A stretch of DNA of 64,000 nt, taken from Streptomyces massasporeus (GTDB lineage: Bacteria > Actinomycetota > Actinomycetes > Streptomycetales > Streptomycetaceae). The stretch covers positions 62,001 to 126,000 of the forward strand of contig NZ_BMSE01000009.1 of the NCBI RefSeq assembly GCF_014648995.1, read 5' to 3'. Positions 6,476 through 16,255 of this stretch are shown here, in pieces. Below the pieces are notes generated by a model. That model made no database searches, was not told the origin of the DNA, and saw nothing but the letters and a program-made list of their open reading frames with translations. The translations under genes were made by a program, and so were the position numbers. How positions within the stretch are numbered: the first letter of the stretch is position 1; each line of letters starts with the position of its first letter.

Positions 6476-7792
6476 ATGAGTGAACTGGCATATCCGTATG
6501 AAGCACCGGCCTCGCAGGCTCTGTTCGACCGCGCGGCGGCCGTCACGCCCGGCGGCGTGAACTCACCGGTGCGGGCCTTCCGAGCCGTCGGCGGCACGCC
6601 GCGGTTCATGGTGTCCGGCACCGGTCCCTATCTGACGGACGCGGACGGGCGGGAGTACGTCGACCTCGTCTGCTCCTGGGGGCCCATGATCCTCGGGCAC
6701 TCCCACCCCGAGGTCATCGCCGCCGTGCAGGACGCCGTCTCGCGCGGCACGTCCTTCGGCACGCCCGGTGAGGGCGAGGTCGCGCTCGCGGAGGAGATGG
6801 TCGCGCGGGTCGCGCCGCTGGAGCAGGTGCGGCTGGTGTCCAGCGGCACTGAGGCGACCATGTCCGCGATCCGGCTCGCCCGCGGCTTCACCCGGCGCAC
6901 CAAGGTGATCAAGTTCGCCGGGTGCTACCACGGTCACGTCGACTCGCTGCTCGCCGCGGCAGGCAGCGGCGTCGCCACCTTCGCGCTGCCCGACACCCCG
7001 GGCGTCACCGGCGCGCAGGCCGGCGACACGATCGTCCTGCCGTACAACGACCTCGACGCCGTCCGCGAGGCCTTCCGGGCGCACCCCGGCGAGATCGCCT
7101 GTGTGATCACCGAGGCCTCCCCGGGCAACATGGGCGTCGTCCCGCCCGCAGACGGGTTCAACCAGGGCCTGAAGGACATCTGCTCCGAGAACGGCGCGCT
7201 CTACGTCTCCGACGAGGTCATGACCGGCTTCCGGACCAGCCGCGCCGGCTGGTTCGGGGTCGACGGCGTCGTCCCCGACCTGATGACCTTCGGCAAGGTC
7301 ATGGGCGGCGGCTTCCCCGCGGCGGCCTTCGGCGGACGGGCGGACGTGATGGCCCACCTCGCCCCGGCCGGGCCCGTCTACCAGGCCGGCACCCTCTCCG
7401 GTAATCCCGTCGCCACCGCGGCCGGCCTCGCCCAGCTGCGGCTTCTCGACGACGCCGCGTACGCCAAGGTCGACGCCGTCTCGAAGGAGATCCAGGGGCT
7501 CGTCACCGGGGCCCTGACCAAGGAGGGTGTCGCGCACCGGTTGCAGACCGCCTCCAACATGTTCTCGGTGTTCTTCACCGACCGGCCGGTGCGGAACTAC
7601 GAGGACGCCAAGACGCAGGAGTCCTTCCGCTTCACCGCGTTCTTCCACTCGCTGCTCGCCGACGGCGTCTACCTGCCGCCGTCCTCCTTCGAGTCCTGGT
7701 TCGTGTCCACCGCGCACGACGAGCGGGCCGTGCAGCGGATCGCCGACGCCCTTCCGGCGGCGGCCCGGGCGGCTGCGGAGGCGACGGCATGA
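6476..7792 (+). CDS. hemL: Glutamate-1-semialdehyde 2,1-aminomutase
   Basis: A 438-residue PLP-dependent class III aminotransferase-fold enzyme. It converts glutamate-1-semialdehyde to 5-aminolevulinate in the C5 route to heme. The family start TPGGVNSPVRAFRAVGGTPRF is present, as are the PLP-phosphate loop SSGTEATMSAIRLARG, the YHGHVDSLL segment and the Schiff-base lysine in MTFGKVMGGGFP. The length is normal. The ATG at 6476 follows a GGAGAAG-containing leader. It overlaps the next gene by 4 bases. Its product would supply heme for the cytochrome c genes downstream. Confidence 0.95.
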   Translation: MSELAYPYEAPASQALFDRAAAVTPGGVNSPVRAFRAVGGTPRFMVSGTGPYLTDADGREYVDLVCSWGPMILGHSHPEVIAAVQDAVSRGTSFGTPGEGEVALAEEMVARVAPLEQVRLVSSGTEATMSAIRLARGFTRRTKVIKFAGCYHGHVDSLLAAAGSGVATFALPDTPGVTGAQAGDTIVLPYNDLDAVREAFRAHPGEIACVITEASPGNMGVVPPADGFNQGLKDICSENGALYVSDEVMTGFRTSRAGWFGVDGVVPDLMTFGKVMGGGFPAAAFGGRADVMAHLAPAGPVYQAGTLSGNPVATAAGLAQLRLLDDAAYAKVDAVSKEIQGLVTGALTKEGVAHRLQTASNMFSVFFTDRPVRNYEDAKTQESFRFTAFFHSLLADGVYLPPSSFESWFVSTAHDERAVQRIADALPAAARAAAEATA

Positions 7793-8487
7793 GCGACCAG
7801 CGGAACGACAGCGCCGAGGACATCACCGTCGTCCACCTCATGCGGCACGGCGAGGTCGCCAACCCGGACGGCATCCTCTACGGCCGCCTCCCCGGCTACC
7901 ACCTCTCCGACCTGGGCCGGCGCATGGCCGACCGGGTCGCCGAGCACCTGTCCGGCCGCGATGTGACGCACGTCGTCGCCTCGCCGCTGGAGCGGGCGCA
8001 GGAGACGGCCGAGCCGATCGCCAAGGCGCACGGGCTCGGTCTCGCCACGGACGAGCGGCTGATCGAGGCCGACAACATCTTCCAGGGCAAGACGTTCGGC
8101 GTCGGGGACGGGGCGCTGCGCAAGCCCGGCAACTGGAAGCACCTGGTCAACCCGTTCCGGCCGTCCTGGGGCGAGCCGTACGTGGACCAGGTCGTCCGCA
8201 TGATGAGCGCGCTGGGCGCGGCGAAGGACAAGGCCCGGGGGCACGAGGCGGTCGTGGTCAGCCATCAGCTGCCCATCTGGATCGTCCGGTCGTACGTCGA
8301 GCGCCGCCGCCTCTGGCACGACCCGCGCAAGCGCCAGTGCACGCTCGCCTCGCTGACGACCTTCACGTACCAGGGCGACCGGATCGTCTCCGTCGGCTAC
8401 ACCGAGCCGGCCCGCGACCTGGTCCCGGCCCACCTCCTCGCCGGTGCGAAGCCGGTGAAGGGCCAGGCGAAGGCCTTCGGGGCGTAG
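7789..8487 (+). CDS. Histidine phosphatase family protein
   Basis: A 232-residue protein of the phosphoglycerate-mutase/acid-phosphatase superfamily. VVHLMRHGEVANPDG carries the catalytic RHG motif near residue 20. SPLERAQETAEPIA supplies the second Arg, and the second catalytic His is in AVVVSHQLPIW. The natural substrate is unknown. It is translationally coupled to hemL (ATGA). Confidence 0.85.
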   Translation: MSDQRNDSAEDITVVHLMRHGEVANPDGILYGRLPGYHLSDLGRRMADRVAEHLSGRDVTHVVASPLERAQETAEPIAKAHGLGLATDERLIEADNIFQGKTFGVGDGALRKPGNWKHLVNPFRPSWGEPYVDQVVRMMSALGAAKDKARGHEAVVVSHQLPIWIVRSYVERRRLWHDPRKRQCTLASLTTFTYQGDRIVSVGYTEPARDLVPAHLLAGAKPVKGQAKAFGA

Positions 8488-9056
8488 GCGCGGTACGCGT
8501 CAACAGGGTGTGGACAAGCGCGCCTGCCCGGGCGGAACCCGGGGCAGCCGGGCACCCCGCCCCTCGGGGGACGCCCGTGACCCGGGCGGGGACGCCGCTG
8601 CGGGCGCAGGCTCTCGGCGTCGGCACCCGGGAGAGGGGAGCGGGGGCGGTGAGTCGAGTGCGAGCGGGCGCACCCGCGGCGCGGTGCGCCTGAACGGGCG
8701 CCGCAGAGGCGCCGCGCCCGGGCGGAACCCCGGCGTGGCGTCCCCCGTCTTCGCCCCAGGGGCGCCATTGAGCCGCCAGGATGCGGGTGCGAAGCGCAGC
8801 GGCGCCGCCGGCGCCCCGGGGCGTCCGCCCGCCCTGGCGGACGCATGAACCCACGGTCGGCCCGGCGACCGCTCCCGCCGCCCCCGCGACGGGCAGCGCA
8901 CGCGGCGTCTTCGACAGGCGCGCACGCCCCTCTCTTCGCCCCCTTCTGATCGCTTACGACCGCTTCGTTACGGAATCTGCGCAATTAAGCGGAACCTCCC
9001 CGCTCTTCACGTCCTCTGACTGGGTGACCAGCACGACGTGACGAATCGGGGATGCC
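8488..9056. other. Gene-free spacer with a 15-bp direct repeat
   Basis: About 570 bases of extremely GC-rich sequence with no frame that looks translated. GCCCGGGCGGAACCC occurs at 8526-8540 and 8716-8730. The last 120 bases before the deacetylase-like gene drop in GC (around 8950-9010) and probably contain its promoter. No RNA gene or conserved palindrome was recognised. Confidence 0.4.
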
Positions 9057-10355
9057 ATGCGCGCTCTCTCCCGCAGGGGAATGCTCGGACTCGGCGCGGG
9101 AGCCGCCGCCGCCGTCTCACTCGCCGGATGCGGCGGTCTCACGGGCTCGGACGAATCCGGCCACGCCGACGGTTCCGGCGGCGACTCCGCGCAGGGCGGA
9201 GCGAAGGCGAAGCCCGAGCCCACCGCCCGCCCCATCGGCGATGGCTCCACCGCCCACACCGGCAAGCAGCCCCACCAGCCCGCGAAGCCCGAGCCGCTGG
9301 AGCCGGGTCAGACCCCGCCGCAGTTCGTCGTGTTCTCCTGGGACGGCGCCGGCGAGGTCGGCAACGGTCTCTTCCCGCGCTTCCTGGACCTCGCCAAGGA
9401 ACACGGCGCGAGCATGACCTTCTTCCTGTCCGGGCTGTACCTGCTGCCCGAGTCGAAGAAGCGCCTCTACAACCCCCCGAACAACCCCCGCGGCGCCTCC
9501 GACATCGGCTACCTCACCGACGACCACGTCAAGGCGACCCTGAAGAACGTCCACCGCGCCTGGCTCGAGGGCCACGAGATCGGCACCCACTTCAACGGGC
9601 ACTTCTGCGGCGAGGCCCACGGCTCGGTCAAGAACTGGACGCCCCGGCAGTGGCGCAGCGAGATCGACCAGGCCAAGGCCTTCGTGAAGGAGTGGCGCAC
9701 CAACACCGGCTGGACGGACCTGCCGTCGCTGCCGTTCGACTACGACAAGGAACTCGTCGGCGGCCGTACGCCCTGCCTGCTCGGCCAGGACAACCTGCTG
9801 CCCACCGCCCGCGAGCTCGGCTGGCGCTACGACGCCTCCTCGCCCGGCGGCCTCCAGGTCTGGCCCGCCAAGCGCCAGGGCATATGGGACCTGCCCCTAC
9901 AGCAGATACCTTTCCCCGGCCGCGGCTTCGAGGTCCTGTCGATGGACTACAACATGCTGGCCAACCAGTCCCTCGCCACCACGAAGGCCCCGGCCCACAA
10001 CTACCCGGGCTGGCGGAAGCAGTCGGCGCAGGCGTACATCCAGGGATTCAAGCGGGCATACGAGACGAACCGGGCACCCTTCTTCATCGGTAACCACTTC
10101 GAGCAGTGGAACGGCGGCATCTACATGGACGCCGTCGAGGAGGCCTTCAAGCACATCGCGCGCGAGAAGGAGAAGGGCGCGGATGTGCGTCTCGTCTCCT
10201 TCCGGCAGTTCACCGACTGGCTGGACGCGCAGAAGCCCGAGGTGCTCGCCAAGCTCCGCACGCTCGGGGTCGGGCAGCAGCCGGCCGGTGGCTGGCGGGA
10301 GTTCACCGGTCAGGCCGCCACGCCCAGCGGAGAGGCCTCACGGAACGCCGCCTGA
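9057..10355 (+). CDS. Exported lipoprotein with a polysaccharide-deacetylase-like domain
   Basis: A 432-residue protein. The N-terminus has a twin-arginine-like motif (LSRRGMLGLG), a hydrophobic stretch and a lipobox (LAGC, Cys at about 25), so it is probably a Tat-exported lipoprotein. A Gly/Pro-rich linker follows. The rest resembles the NodB fold: FSWDGAGE near residue 95 for the catalytic Asp and HEIGTHFNGH for the two metal-binding His. The carbohydrate substrate is unknown. It lies just upstream of the cytochrome c maturation genes. Confidence 0.7.
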   Translation: MRALSRRGMLGLGAGAAAAVSLAGCGGLTGSDESGHADGSGGDSAQGGAKAKPEPTARPIGDGSTAHTGKQPHQPAKPEPLEPGQTPPQFVVFSWDGAGEVGNGLFPRFLDLAKEHGASMTFFLSGLYLLPESKKRLYNPPNNPRGASDIGYLTDDHVKATLKNVHRAWLEGHEIGTHFNGHFCGEAHGSVKNWTPRQWRSEIDQAKAFVKEWRTNTGWTDLPSLPFDYDKELVGGRTPCLLGQDNLLPTARELGWRYDASSPGGLQVWPAKRQGIWDLPLQQIPFPGRGFEVLSMDYNMLANQSLATTKAPAHNYPGWRKQSAQAYIQGFKRAYETNRAPFFIGNHFEQWNGGIYMDAVEEAFKHIAREKEKGADVRLVSFRQFTDWLDAQKPEVLAKLRTLGVGQQPAGGWREFTGQAATPSGEASRNAA

Positions 10356-10421
10356 AATGCGGTTTTCCGCCCGCAAGGGGGGTGGGCGAGACCCCCAGAA
10401 CGGGCATGCGAAACTTTTCAC

Positions 10422-11069
10422 ATGAGTGCCGACAGCGCCCCCCAGCGTTCGAACCGCACGACCCGTGCCACCGAGCGCACCCGCCGTGTCCGACGTAGCG
10501 CCGCCCTGACCGCCTCTCTCGCCGTGACCGCGCTGCTCGTCTCCGCGTGTGGCTCCGGCGGCACCTCCGGCGGGGGCGGCAACACCAACTTCGTCACCGG
10601 CACCGACGGCGTCGCCACGGCCGCGCAGGGCAAGCGCACCCCGGCCCCCGACCTGTCCGGCAAGACCATCGCCGGCAAGACCCTCGACGTCGCCGACTAC
10701 AAGGGCAAGGTCGTCGTCCTCAACGTCTGGGGCTCCTGGTGCAACCCCTGCCGCGCCGAGGCCAAGTACTTCGCGAAGGTCTCCAAGGCGTACGCGGACA
10801 AGGGTGTGCAGTTCGTCGGCATCAACACCCGGGACACCTCCACCGGCGCGGCCCTCGCCTTCGAGAAGGACTGGGACATCACCTACCCCAGCCTCTATGA
10901 CCCCACCGGCAAGCTGCTGCTGCGCTTCAAGAAGGGCACGCTCAACCCGCAGGCGATCCCCTCCACGCTCATCCTCGACCGGGACGGCAAGATCGCGGCC
11001 CGCTCGCTGTCCGCGCTCAGCGAGGAACGGCTGCTGAAGATGCTCAAGCCGGTCGTCGCCGAGAAGTGA
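10422..11069 (+). CDS. resA: Membrane-anchored thioredoxin-like protein (ResA/TlpA)
   Basis: A 215-residue lipoprotein (VSAC lipobox near residue 43) with an extracytoplasmic thioredoxin fold. The redox motif is WCNPC in NVWGSWCNPCRAEA, followed by the cis-Pro region NPQAIPSTLILD. In System II it reduces the CXXCH cysteines of apocytochrome c before heme attachment. Reducing power would come from CcdA, encoded next. AGTGAGCGGAGTA is duplicated at 11065-11077 and 11080-11092, where it supplies this gene's stop and the next gene's ribosome-binding site. Confidence 0.88.
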   Translation: MSADSAPQRSNRTTRATERTRRVRRSAALTASLAVTALLVSACGSGGTSGGGGNTNFVTGTDGVATAAQGKRTPAPDLSGKTIAGKTLDVADYKGKVVVLNVWGSWCNPCRAEAKYFAKVSKAYADKGVQFVGINTRDTSTGAALAFEKDWDITYPSLYDPTGKLLLRFKKGTLNPQAIPSTLILDRDGKIAARSLSALSEERLLKMLKPVVAEK

Positions 11070-11097
11070 GCGGAGTAACAGTGAGCGGAGTAGCGAC

Positions 11098-11871
11098 GTG
11101 AGCGCGGTCACCACGCTCGCCGCGGTGGCGGACCCCAACGGCACGGTGCTCAACGGCGCCCTGCTGGTGGCCCTGCCGATCGCGCTGCTCGGCGGAGTCG
11201 TCTCCTTCTTCTCGCCCTGCGTCCTGCCGCTGGTGCCCGGTTACCTGTCCTATGTGACGGGCGTCGCGGGCACCGACCTCGCCGAGGCGCGGCGCGGCCG
11301 GATGGTCGCGGGCGCCTCCCTGTTCGTGGTCGGCTTCACCGCCGTCTTCGTCTCCGGCGGGGCGCTGTTCGGCTACTTCGGGCAGACGCTGCAGGAGCAG
11401 CAGGGCGTCCTGTCCAAGGTGCTCGGCGTCCTCATGATCCTCATGGGCGTCTTCTTCATGGGCCTGATGCCCTGGCTCACCCAGCGGGAGTTCCGCTTCC
11501 ACCGGCGGCCCGTGGCCGGGCTGGCCGGCGCGCCCCTGCTCGGCGCGCTGTTCGGCATCGGCTGGACGCCCTGCATCGGCCCCACCCTCGCCTCCGTGCA
11601 GGCGCTCGCCATCGACCAGGCCAGCGCCGGACGCGGTGCCGTGCTGACCATCGCGTACTGTCTGGGCCTGGGCGTGCCGTTCGTGCTCGCCGCGGTCGCC
11701 TTCCGCAAGGCCCTCGGAGCCTTCGGCTGGATCAAGCGCCACTACGTCTGGGTGATGCGGGTCGGCGGCACCATGATGATCGTGACCGGTCTGCTGCTGC
11801 TGACCGGCGCGTGGGACCGCATCGTGCAGGAGATGCAGGTCTGGTCCGACGGCTTCACTGTGGGGATCTGA
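11098..11871 (+). CDS. ccdA: CcdA-type thiol-disulfide transporter
   Basis: A 257-residue, six-helix membrane protein of the DsbD/CcdA family. The two redox cysteines appear as SFFSPCVLPLVPGYLSY and GIGWTPCIGPTLAS in symmetrical helices. It carries electrons from cytoplasmic thioredoxin to ResA outside the membrane. The GTG start at 11098 follows a GGAGTA site. The gene lies between resA and resB in a tight operon. Confidence 0.92.
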   Translation: MSAVTTLAAVADPNGTVLNGALLVALPIALLGGVVSFFSPCVLPLVPGYLSYVTGVAGTDLAEARRGRMVAGASLFVVGFTAVFVSGGALFGYFGQTLQEQQGVLSKVLGVLMILMGVFFMGLMPWLTQREFRFHRRPVAGLAGAPLLGALFGIGWTPCIGPTLASVQALAIDQASAGRGAVLTIAYCLGLGVPFVLAAVAFRKALGAFGWIKRHYVWVMRVGGTMMIVTGLLLLTGAWDRIVQEMQVWSDGFTVGI

Positions 11872-11874
11872 TCG

Positions 11875-13611
11875 ATGAGCAAGACCACCGCCTCCGACCC
11901 GGCCCCCTCCGCCGCCGAGGATCAGGAGCTGGGCGACGCCGGCTCCCAGCTGTCCACCGCCCCCAAGGAGGACGCGCCCAACCTGCCCGCCCTGGGCGTC
12001 ATCGGCTGGGCCCGCTGGTTCTGGCGGCAGCTGACCTCCATGCGGGTCGCCCTGCTGCTGCTCCTGCTGCTCTCCCTCGGCGCGATCCCCGGCTCGCTCA
12101 TCCCGCAGTCCGGCAGCGACGAGACGAAGGTCGCCGACTTCCGCAAGGCGCACCCTGCGCTCTCGGACGTCTACGACAAGATCGGGATGTTCCACGTCTA
12201 CAGCTCGGTGTGGTTCTCCGCGATCTACATCCTGCTGTTCGTCTCCCTCATCGGCTGCATCGTGCCCCGCACCTGGCAGTTCGTCGGCCAGCTGCGCGGT
12301 CTGCCGCCCGGCGCGCCCCGGCGGCTGAACCGGCTGCCCGCCCACACCACCTGGCGCACCACGGCCGAACCCGAGCAGGTCCGGCAGGCCGCCCTGGCCC
12401 TGCTGAAGAAGCGCCGCTTCCGCGCCCACCTCACCGGGGACGCCGTCGCCGCCGAGAAGGGCTACCTGCGCGAGGTCGGCAACCTCGTCTTCCACATCGC
12501 CCTCATCGTGATGCTGGTCGCCTTCGCCTGGGGCCAGCTGTACAAGTCCGAGGGCAACAAGCTGGTCGTCGAGGGCGACGGCTTCTCCAACACCCTCACC
12601 CAGTACGACGACTTCAAGTCCGGCAACCTCTTCACGTCGGACGACCTGGTGCCGTTCAGCTTCAACCTGAAGAAGTTCACCGGCACCTACGAGCGCACCG
12701 GCCCCAACAAGGGCACCCCGCGCGTCTACAAGGCCGACATCACCTACAGCTCGGGCGCCTACGGCAAGGACGAGACCGACACCGTCGAGGTGAACCACCC
12801 GCTGGAGATCGGCGACTCCAAGGTCTACCTCGTCAGCCACGGCTACGCCCCCGTCATCACCGTCCGCGACGCCAAGGGCAAGGTCGTCTTCGACGACGCC
12901 GTGCCGCTGCTGCCGCTGGACGCCAACGTCACCTCCTCCGGTGTCGTCAAGGTCCTCGACGGCTACCGCAACGCCAAGGGCGAGAAGGAGCAGCTCGGCT
13001 TCAACGCGTTCTTGGTGCCGACCTTCGGCGGCCATGCCAGCGGCACGATGCTGTCGCAGTTCCCCGCGCTGGACAATCCGCTGCTCGCGCTGTCCGCCTA
13101 CCACGGCGACCTCGGGGCCGACTCCGGCATCCCGCAGAGCGTGTACCAGATGGACCGCAGCAACATGAAGGAGTTCAAGAACTCCGAGGGCAAGCTGTTC
13201 AAGAAGCTGCTGAAGCCCGGCGAGACCATGAAGCTCCCGAACGGCGCCGGTTCGGTCACCTTCGGCAAGGACATCAAGGAGTGGGCCGGCTTCCAGGTCG
13301 TCCAGCAGCCCGGCAGCGGCTGGGCCCTCGCCGGTGCCCTCGCCGCGATCGGCGGCCTCGCCGCCTCCCTGTTCATCCAGCGCCGCCGCGTCTGGGTGCG
13401 CGCGGTCGAGGGCGCCGACGGCGTCACCGTCGTCGAGATGGCCGGCCTCGGCCGCAGCGAGTCCGCCAAGGTCCCCGAGGAACTGGGGCACCTCGCCGGC
13501 GACCTCTACGAGCAGGCACCCGGCGCCCCCGACGACCCCGCAGATTCCCCCGACACCGACCAGGAGCCGGGTACCGAACCCCCCGTACCTGCCGAAGGGG
13601 CTGAGAAGTGA
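11875..13611 (+). CDS. resB: System II cytochrome c maturation protein ResB
   Basis: A 578-residue ResB/Ccs1 membrane protein. An Ala/Ser-rich cytoplasmic start is followed by a transmembrane helix (MRVALLLLLLLSLGAIPGSL) with the family's PGSLIPQ motif. Two further helices follow, then a large extracytoplasmic domain (about residues 240-480), a fourth helix and a Pro/Asp-rich tail. With CcsA it forms the heme export and attachment complex. It overlaps the following gene by 4 bases (GTGA). Confidence 0.92.
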   Translation: MSKTTASDPAPSAAEDQELGDAGSQLSTAPKEDAPNLPALGVIGWARWFWRQLTSMRVALLLLLLLSLGAIPGSLIPQSGSDETKVADFRKAHPALSDVYDKIGMFHVYSSVWFSAIYILLFVSLIGCIVPRTWQFVGQLRGLPPGAPRRLNRLPAHTTWRTTAEPEQVRQAALALLKKRRFRAHLTGDAVAAEKGYLREVGNLVFHIALIVMLVAFAWGQLYKSEGNKLVVEGDGFSNTLTQYDDFKSGNLFTSDDLVPFSFNLKKFTGTYERTGPNKGTPRVYKADITYSSGAYGKDETDTVEVNHPLEIGDSKVYLVSHGYAPVITVRDAKGKVVFDDAVPLLPLDANVTSSGVVKVLDGYRNAKGEKEQLGFNAFLVPTFGGHASGTMLSQFPALDNPLLALSAYHGDLGADSGIPQSVYQMDRSNMKEFKNSEGKLFKKLLKPGETMKLPNGAGSVTFGKDIKEWAGFQVVQQPGSGWALAGALAAIGGLAASLFIQRRRVWVRAVEGADGVTVVEMAGLGRSESAKVPEELGHLAGDLYEQAPGAPDDPADSPDTDQEPGTEPPVPAEGAEK

Positions 13612-14690
13612 CTCTCGCCGCCGCCACCAACGAAAACCTCGCGCAGATCAGCAATGTGCTGATCTACTCCGCGATGGCCGTCTACACCCTCGCCTTCTTC
13701 GCGTACATCGCCGAATGGCTCTTCGGCAGCCGCAGCAAGGTCGCCCGCACCGCCGCCGCGCTCACCACCAAGGCGGACGCCAAGAAGGCGGCCCCGGCCG
13801 TCACCGTGAACCAGGCCGGCGGCACCGCCCTGCTGGAGCGGCCCAAGGTCACCGTGCGGGCCGCGTCCGGTCAGCGCGACGTGCCGGACGGCCCCGGGGC
13901 GCACGGCGGGGACGAGCAGGGCGACCTGTACGGCCGGATCGCCATCTCCCTCACGGTGCTCGCCTTCCTGGTCGAGTTCGCAGGTGTCCTCACCCGCGCC
14001 CTGTCGGTGGAGCGCGCCCCGTGGGGCAACATGTACGAGTTCAACATCACGTTCTCCACGGTCGCGGTCGGCGTGTACCTCGGGCTGCTGGCGCTGAAGA
14101 AGAACGTGCGCTGGCTCGGCCTGTTCCTGATCACGTCGGTCCTGCTCGACCTGGGCCTGGCGGTCACGGTCCTCTACACCGCCAGCGACCAGCTGGTCCC
14201 GGCGCTGCACTCGTACTGGCTGTACATCCACGTCTCGACGGCGATCTTCTGCGGCGCGGTCTTCTACGTGGGCGCGGTCGCCACGATCCTCTACCTCTTC
14301 AAGGACTCCTACGAGAGCAAGCTGGCGAGCGGTGGCACGCCCGGCACCTTCGCGACCTCCGTCCTGGAGCGGCTGCCCTCCTCCGCCTCCCTCGACAAGT
14401 TCTCCTACCGCGTCAACGCGGCCGTCTTCCCGCTGTGGACGTTCACGATCATCGCGGGCGCCATCTGGGCCGGCGACGCCTGGGGCCGCTACTGGGGCTG
14501 GGACCCGAAGGAGACCTGGTCCTTCATCACCTGGGTCGCCTACGCCTGCTACCTGCACGCCCGCGCCACCGCCGGCTGGAAGGGCCGCAAGGCCGCCTAC
14601 CTGGCCCTCATCGCCTTCGGCTGCTGGCTGTTCAACTACTACGGCGTGAACATCTTCGTCTCCGGCAAGCACTCCTACGCGGGCGTGTAG
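13608..14690 (+). CDS. ccsA: Cytochrome c maturation heme-handling protein CcsA
   Basis: A 360-residue polytopic membrane protein. The tryptophan-rich heme-binding WWD-type segment WGRYWGWDPKETWSFITW lies near residue 295. Conserved His residues sit in flanking helices (YWLYIHVSTA and CYLHARATAG). An Ala/Lys-rich insert is present at residues 40-105. With ResB it delivers reduced heme to apocytochrome c. This family is called CcsA or CcsB in different annotations. It is the last gene of the operon, 16 bases from the convergent stop of the next gene. Confidence 0.92.
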   Translation: MTLAAATNENLAQISNVLIYSAMAVYTLAFFAYIAEWLFGSRSKVARTAAALTTKADAKKAAPAVTVNQAGGTALLERPKVTVRAASGQRDVPDGPGAHGGDEQGDLYGRIAISLTVLAFLVEFAGVLTRALSVERAPWGNMYEFNITFSTVAVGVYLGLLALKKNVRWLGLFLITSVLLDLGLAVTVLYTASDQLVPALHSYWLYIHVSTAIFCGAVFYVGAVATILYLFKDSYESKLASGGTPGTFATSVLERLPSSASLDKFSYRVNAAVFPLWTFTIIAGAIWAGDAWGRYWGWDPKETWSFITWVAYACYLHARATAGWKGRKAAYLALIAFGCWLFNYYGVNIFVSGKHSYAGV

Positions 14691-14706
14691 GACCCGCCGG
14701 GGCTCC

Positions 14707-16113
14707 TCACCGCCGGGGGACGGGGGCGTGGTCCGCGACCGACACGATGATGTCGCGCAGCCGGTCGGCGTACAGCCGCAGGTTCTTGTGCGCGACGTCG
14801 GTGTCCGGGTAGCGGGCCGCGAACCACAGGCCCTCGTGGAGCCGGGTGACCCAGGCGCAGACCTGGTCGCCGTAGGACACCCGGATCAGGCCGTAGGCGT
14901 TGCGCTCGGTCCAGTTCGTCGACTCGGGGATGCCACGGGCATCGGCGAACGACACGATCGAGTACATGTCCGGGGAGGTCGGCCGGAAGTCCGCGCCGAG
15001 CAGCCGCAGCACCCGGGCCAGCGGCATCCGGGCCAGCGGCCGGGTGGCATGCAGTGCGGCGCGCACGGTCTTCAGCGCGGCGGGGAAATCCCGCGCCTGG
15101 TCGACGGGCACCTCGATCGGGGCGCCTCCCACGTACCAGCCCACTGAGTCCGAATACGCGGACTTCGTCCGGGTGTGGAAGGGCACCACGGTCCGGTAGA
15201 CCGGCTCACCGCCGATCTCGTGGACGATCAGGGCCGTCGCCGCCAGCAGCCCGACCAGCGAACCGCCGAAGGGGCGGCAGTACGCCTCGAAGGCGGCGGC
15301 CGCGTCGGCGTCCACGAGCATCTCGCGCATGAGCTTCTGGGTCGGCAGCACGCCGTCCGGCTCCAGGCCGAGGTCGACGGGGAAGCTCGGCAGCCGCCCG
15401 TCGCAGCGCCGGATGAACTCCCGCCAGCGGGCGACGATCTCGTGGTCCGCGTCGATCCGGTCGGCGTCCGCCCGCTCGGCCTCGCAGAAGTCGACGTAGC
15501 TGGAGACCGGCGGCTGCTCCGGGGCGCGGCCGGTGCGATGAGCGGTGTACAGCTCCTGGATCTCCGCGGGGATGCGGTAGATGGAGAACGCGTCGACATT
15601 GCTGTGGTCGAAGGCCATGTACACGCTGGTGCTGTCCTCCCGGACGACGGCCGTGTAGATGAGGTTCGGCCAGCGCAGTGCGTCGGCGGTGGTGTCGAAG
15701 CGGTCCTGGAGATGCTGGGCCAGAGCCGCCGGGTCGGTGAACTCCCCGGCGTCCTCGCGGTGCAGGGTGACGGAGGCCGGGTCGAGGGTGAAGCGGCGGA
15801 TCGAGTCGCCCGGGCCGCCCGCCCAGCGGAAGCCGCTGCGCAGCGTCTCGTGCCGCAGCGTCCAGCCGCGCAGTGCCTCGCCGAGGGCGTCCAGGTCGGC
15901 CCGGCCCGGGAGGTCGAAGGCCGCGCCGAGCCAGGTCGGCACGAACAACCCGTCCTCCCGCACCGACCGCGCCGTCCGCAGGTGTGACTCCTGGATGTAG
16001 GCGGGTGGCCTTGAGTCCTCCGGCAGGGCCTTCGCCGTCGCGACGGTCGCCGGACTGAGCGTCCATTCGACGAGTCGTCCAGGCCGGACCATGCAGCGTT
16101 GGATGTCGGTCAT
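14707..16113 (-). CDS. Condensation-domain / acyltransferase-like protein
   Basis: A 468-residue stand-alone protein of the CoA-dependent acyltransferase fold (NRPS condensation domain, PapA, wax-ester synthase). HSNVDAFS in MAFDHSNVDAFSIYR matches HxxxD, with the catalytic His. VGWYVGGAPIEVPV corresponds to the C-terminal lobe motif before the bridging loop. There is no carrier protein, adenylation domain or PKS gene nearby, so the acyl and acceptor substrates are unknown. ATG at 16113 was chosen because GGAG lies 14 bases upstream. Confidence 0.7.
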   Translation of the reverse strand: MTDIQRCMVRPGRLVEWTLSPATVATAKALPEDSRPPAYIQESHLRTARSVREDGLFVPTWLGAAFDLPGRADLDALGEALRGWTLRHETLRSGFRWAGGPGDSIRRFTLDPASVTLHREDAGEFTDPAALAQHLQDRFDTTADALRWPNLIYTAVVREDSTSVYMAFDHSNVDAFSIYRIPAEIQELYTAHRTGRAPEQPPVSSYVDFCEAERADADRIDADHEIVARWREFIRRCDGRLPSFPVDLGLEPDGVLPTQKLMREMLVDADAAAAFEAYCRPFGGSLVGLLAATALIVHEIGGEPVYRTVVPFHTRTKSAYSDSVGWYVGGAPIEVPVDQARDFPAALKTVRAALHATRPLARMPLARVLRLLGADFRPTSPDMYSIVSFADARGIPESTNWTERNAYGLIRVSYGDQVCAWVTRLHEGLWFAARYPDTDVAHKNLRLYADRLRDIIVSVADHAPVPRR

Positions 16114-16255
16114 TCGCACGGGGCGTCTCCGTTCGCAGGTGGGACAGACCCGATCAAGGGAATGCCGAGCCGGGCCACCGGCCACACCGCGTGTCGCCAC
16201 ATTTCAGGGGAACGGATGGCATCTCGAACGGCGATACGGGGCCCGGCCGGTGCGC

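Noticed and set aside
8510..8984. Several 60-190 codon frames between the histidine phosphatase and the deacetylase-like gene
   Set aside because: They overlap each other on both strands, have no family resemblance and no ribosome-binding sites.
11044..13491. An 815-codon open frame on the reverse strand across ccdA and resB
   Set aside because: It is antisense to well-identified genes. Its length comes from GC-rich codon bias, and its protein is low-complexity Gly/Asp/Arg/Glu.
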